Origin: JBLMZW01 sp050259035
GTDB lineage: Bacteria; Bacillota; Syntrophomonadia; Syntrophomonadales; DTU052
Assembly (NCBI GenBank): GCA_050259035.1
Contig: JBLMZW010000193.1
Span: 1-50,712, forward strand
Direction of reading: 5' to 3'
DNA: 50,712 bases
Part shown: positions 50,630-50,712 of the stretch, piece after piece
Layout of the letters: every line of letters begins with the position of its first letter
Position numbering within the stretch: position 1 is the first letter of the stretch
Notes under the pieces: model-generated
Told to the model about the DNA's origin: nothing
What the model saw: only the letters and a program-made list of their open reading frames with translations
Databases searched by the model: none
Position numbers and translations under genes: made by a program

Positions 50630-50712
50630 TTTATGCTACCGGTTCATAGATGATTTATAGGTTTTTCCGATTCTATCGGCAGCCAGAATAGCGGCTGCAA
50701 CCATAAGCGGTT
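50630..50712 (-). CDS. C-terminal end of an unidentified gene (cut by window edge)
   Basis: Minus-strand frame 'LMVAAAILAADRIGKTYKSS' ends MNPVA at TAA 50632-50630, 15 bases before the start of the substrate-binding gene, so it is likely the upstream gene of the same operon. Too short to identify. Confidence 0.45.

Overview
The window looks like an accessory stretch of chromosome from an endospore-forming, probably anaerobic Clostridia-type Firmicute. It has moderate-to-low GC, strong AGGAGG ribosome binding sites and CotS/CotSA-type spore coat genes. It also has a ferredoxin-nitroreductase fusion, a TudS/DUF523-type protein and stalk-domain surface proteins. I saw no rRNA, tRNA, CRISPR array, intact transposase or integrase.

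Region 1 (1-27 kb) is a patchwork of short, mostly plus-strand 'cargo' genes. They include several GNAT acetyltransferases, two CPBP membrane proteases, an orphan Imm5-type immunity protein, an ArsC-like protein, an MDR oxidoreductase, methyltransferases, a C69 dipeptidase, a rifampin ADP-ribosyltransferase (arr) and a YdeI-like protein. PPOX, nitroreductase/TetR and SerC genes, a GNAT-DUF362 fusion, a MoaE-like protein, a DMT exporter and several unknowns complete it. The cargo is punctuated by decayed gene tails. At least five junctions carry short reading frames resembling the C-terminus of the 23S rRNA uracil methyltransferase RlmD/RumA (xVETVVL); two of these lie in an 89% identical 133-bp direct repeat. 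The 3' end of that gene is a known integration site for mobile elements, so these look like old attachment scars.

Region 2 (27-33.5 kb) is a tandemly duplicated surface-protein locus. Two large secreted GLUG-type proteins share an almost identical C-terminal half. Each is followed by the same 38-aa peptide gene, which looks like a RiPP precursor (Y-x-x-P-x-I leader motif, Ser/Gly/Tyr-rich tail). A remnant signal-peptide ORF and a chimeric ORF mark the recombination joints.

Region 3 (33.5-42 kb) holds a MATE transporter, a TadG-like protein, and a spore-coat polysaccharide cluster: NAD-dependent epimerase, UDP-glucose 6-dehydrogenase, CotSA-like glycosyltransferase and two CotS/CotI-like kinases. 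This is the gene set of the ytcAB-cotI-cotS-cotSA neighbourhood of Bacillus.

Region 4 (42-47 kb) is a tightly overlapping minus-strand operon: HprK-like kinase, PqqD-like protein, SipW-like S24/S26 peptidase, ABC exporter and nucleotidyltransferase. It resembles the tailoring/export half of a RiPP (paeninodin-like lasso) pathway but has no macrocyclase in the window. It is bracketed by copies of the 3' end of the TadG-like gene, which suggests a module that moved or was duplicated. I propose that it may serve the 38-aa peptides of region 2.

Region 5 (47-50.7 kb) has a FlxA-like protein, an AgrC/AgrA-type two-component system without AgrB/AgrD, a dead ABC ATPase fragment, a substrate-binding lipoprotein whose two lobes appear in swapped order, and the end of an unidentified gene.
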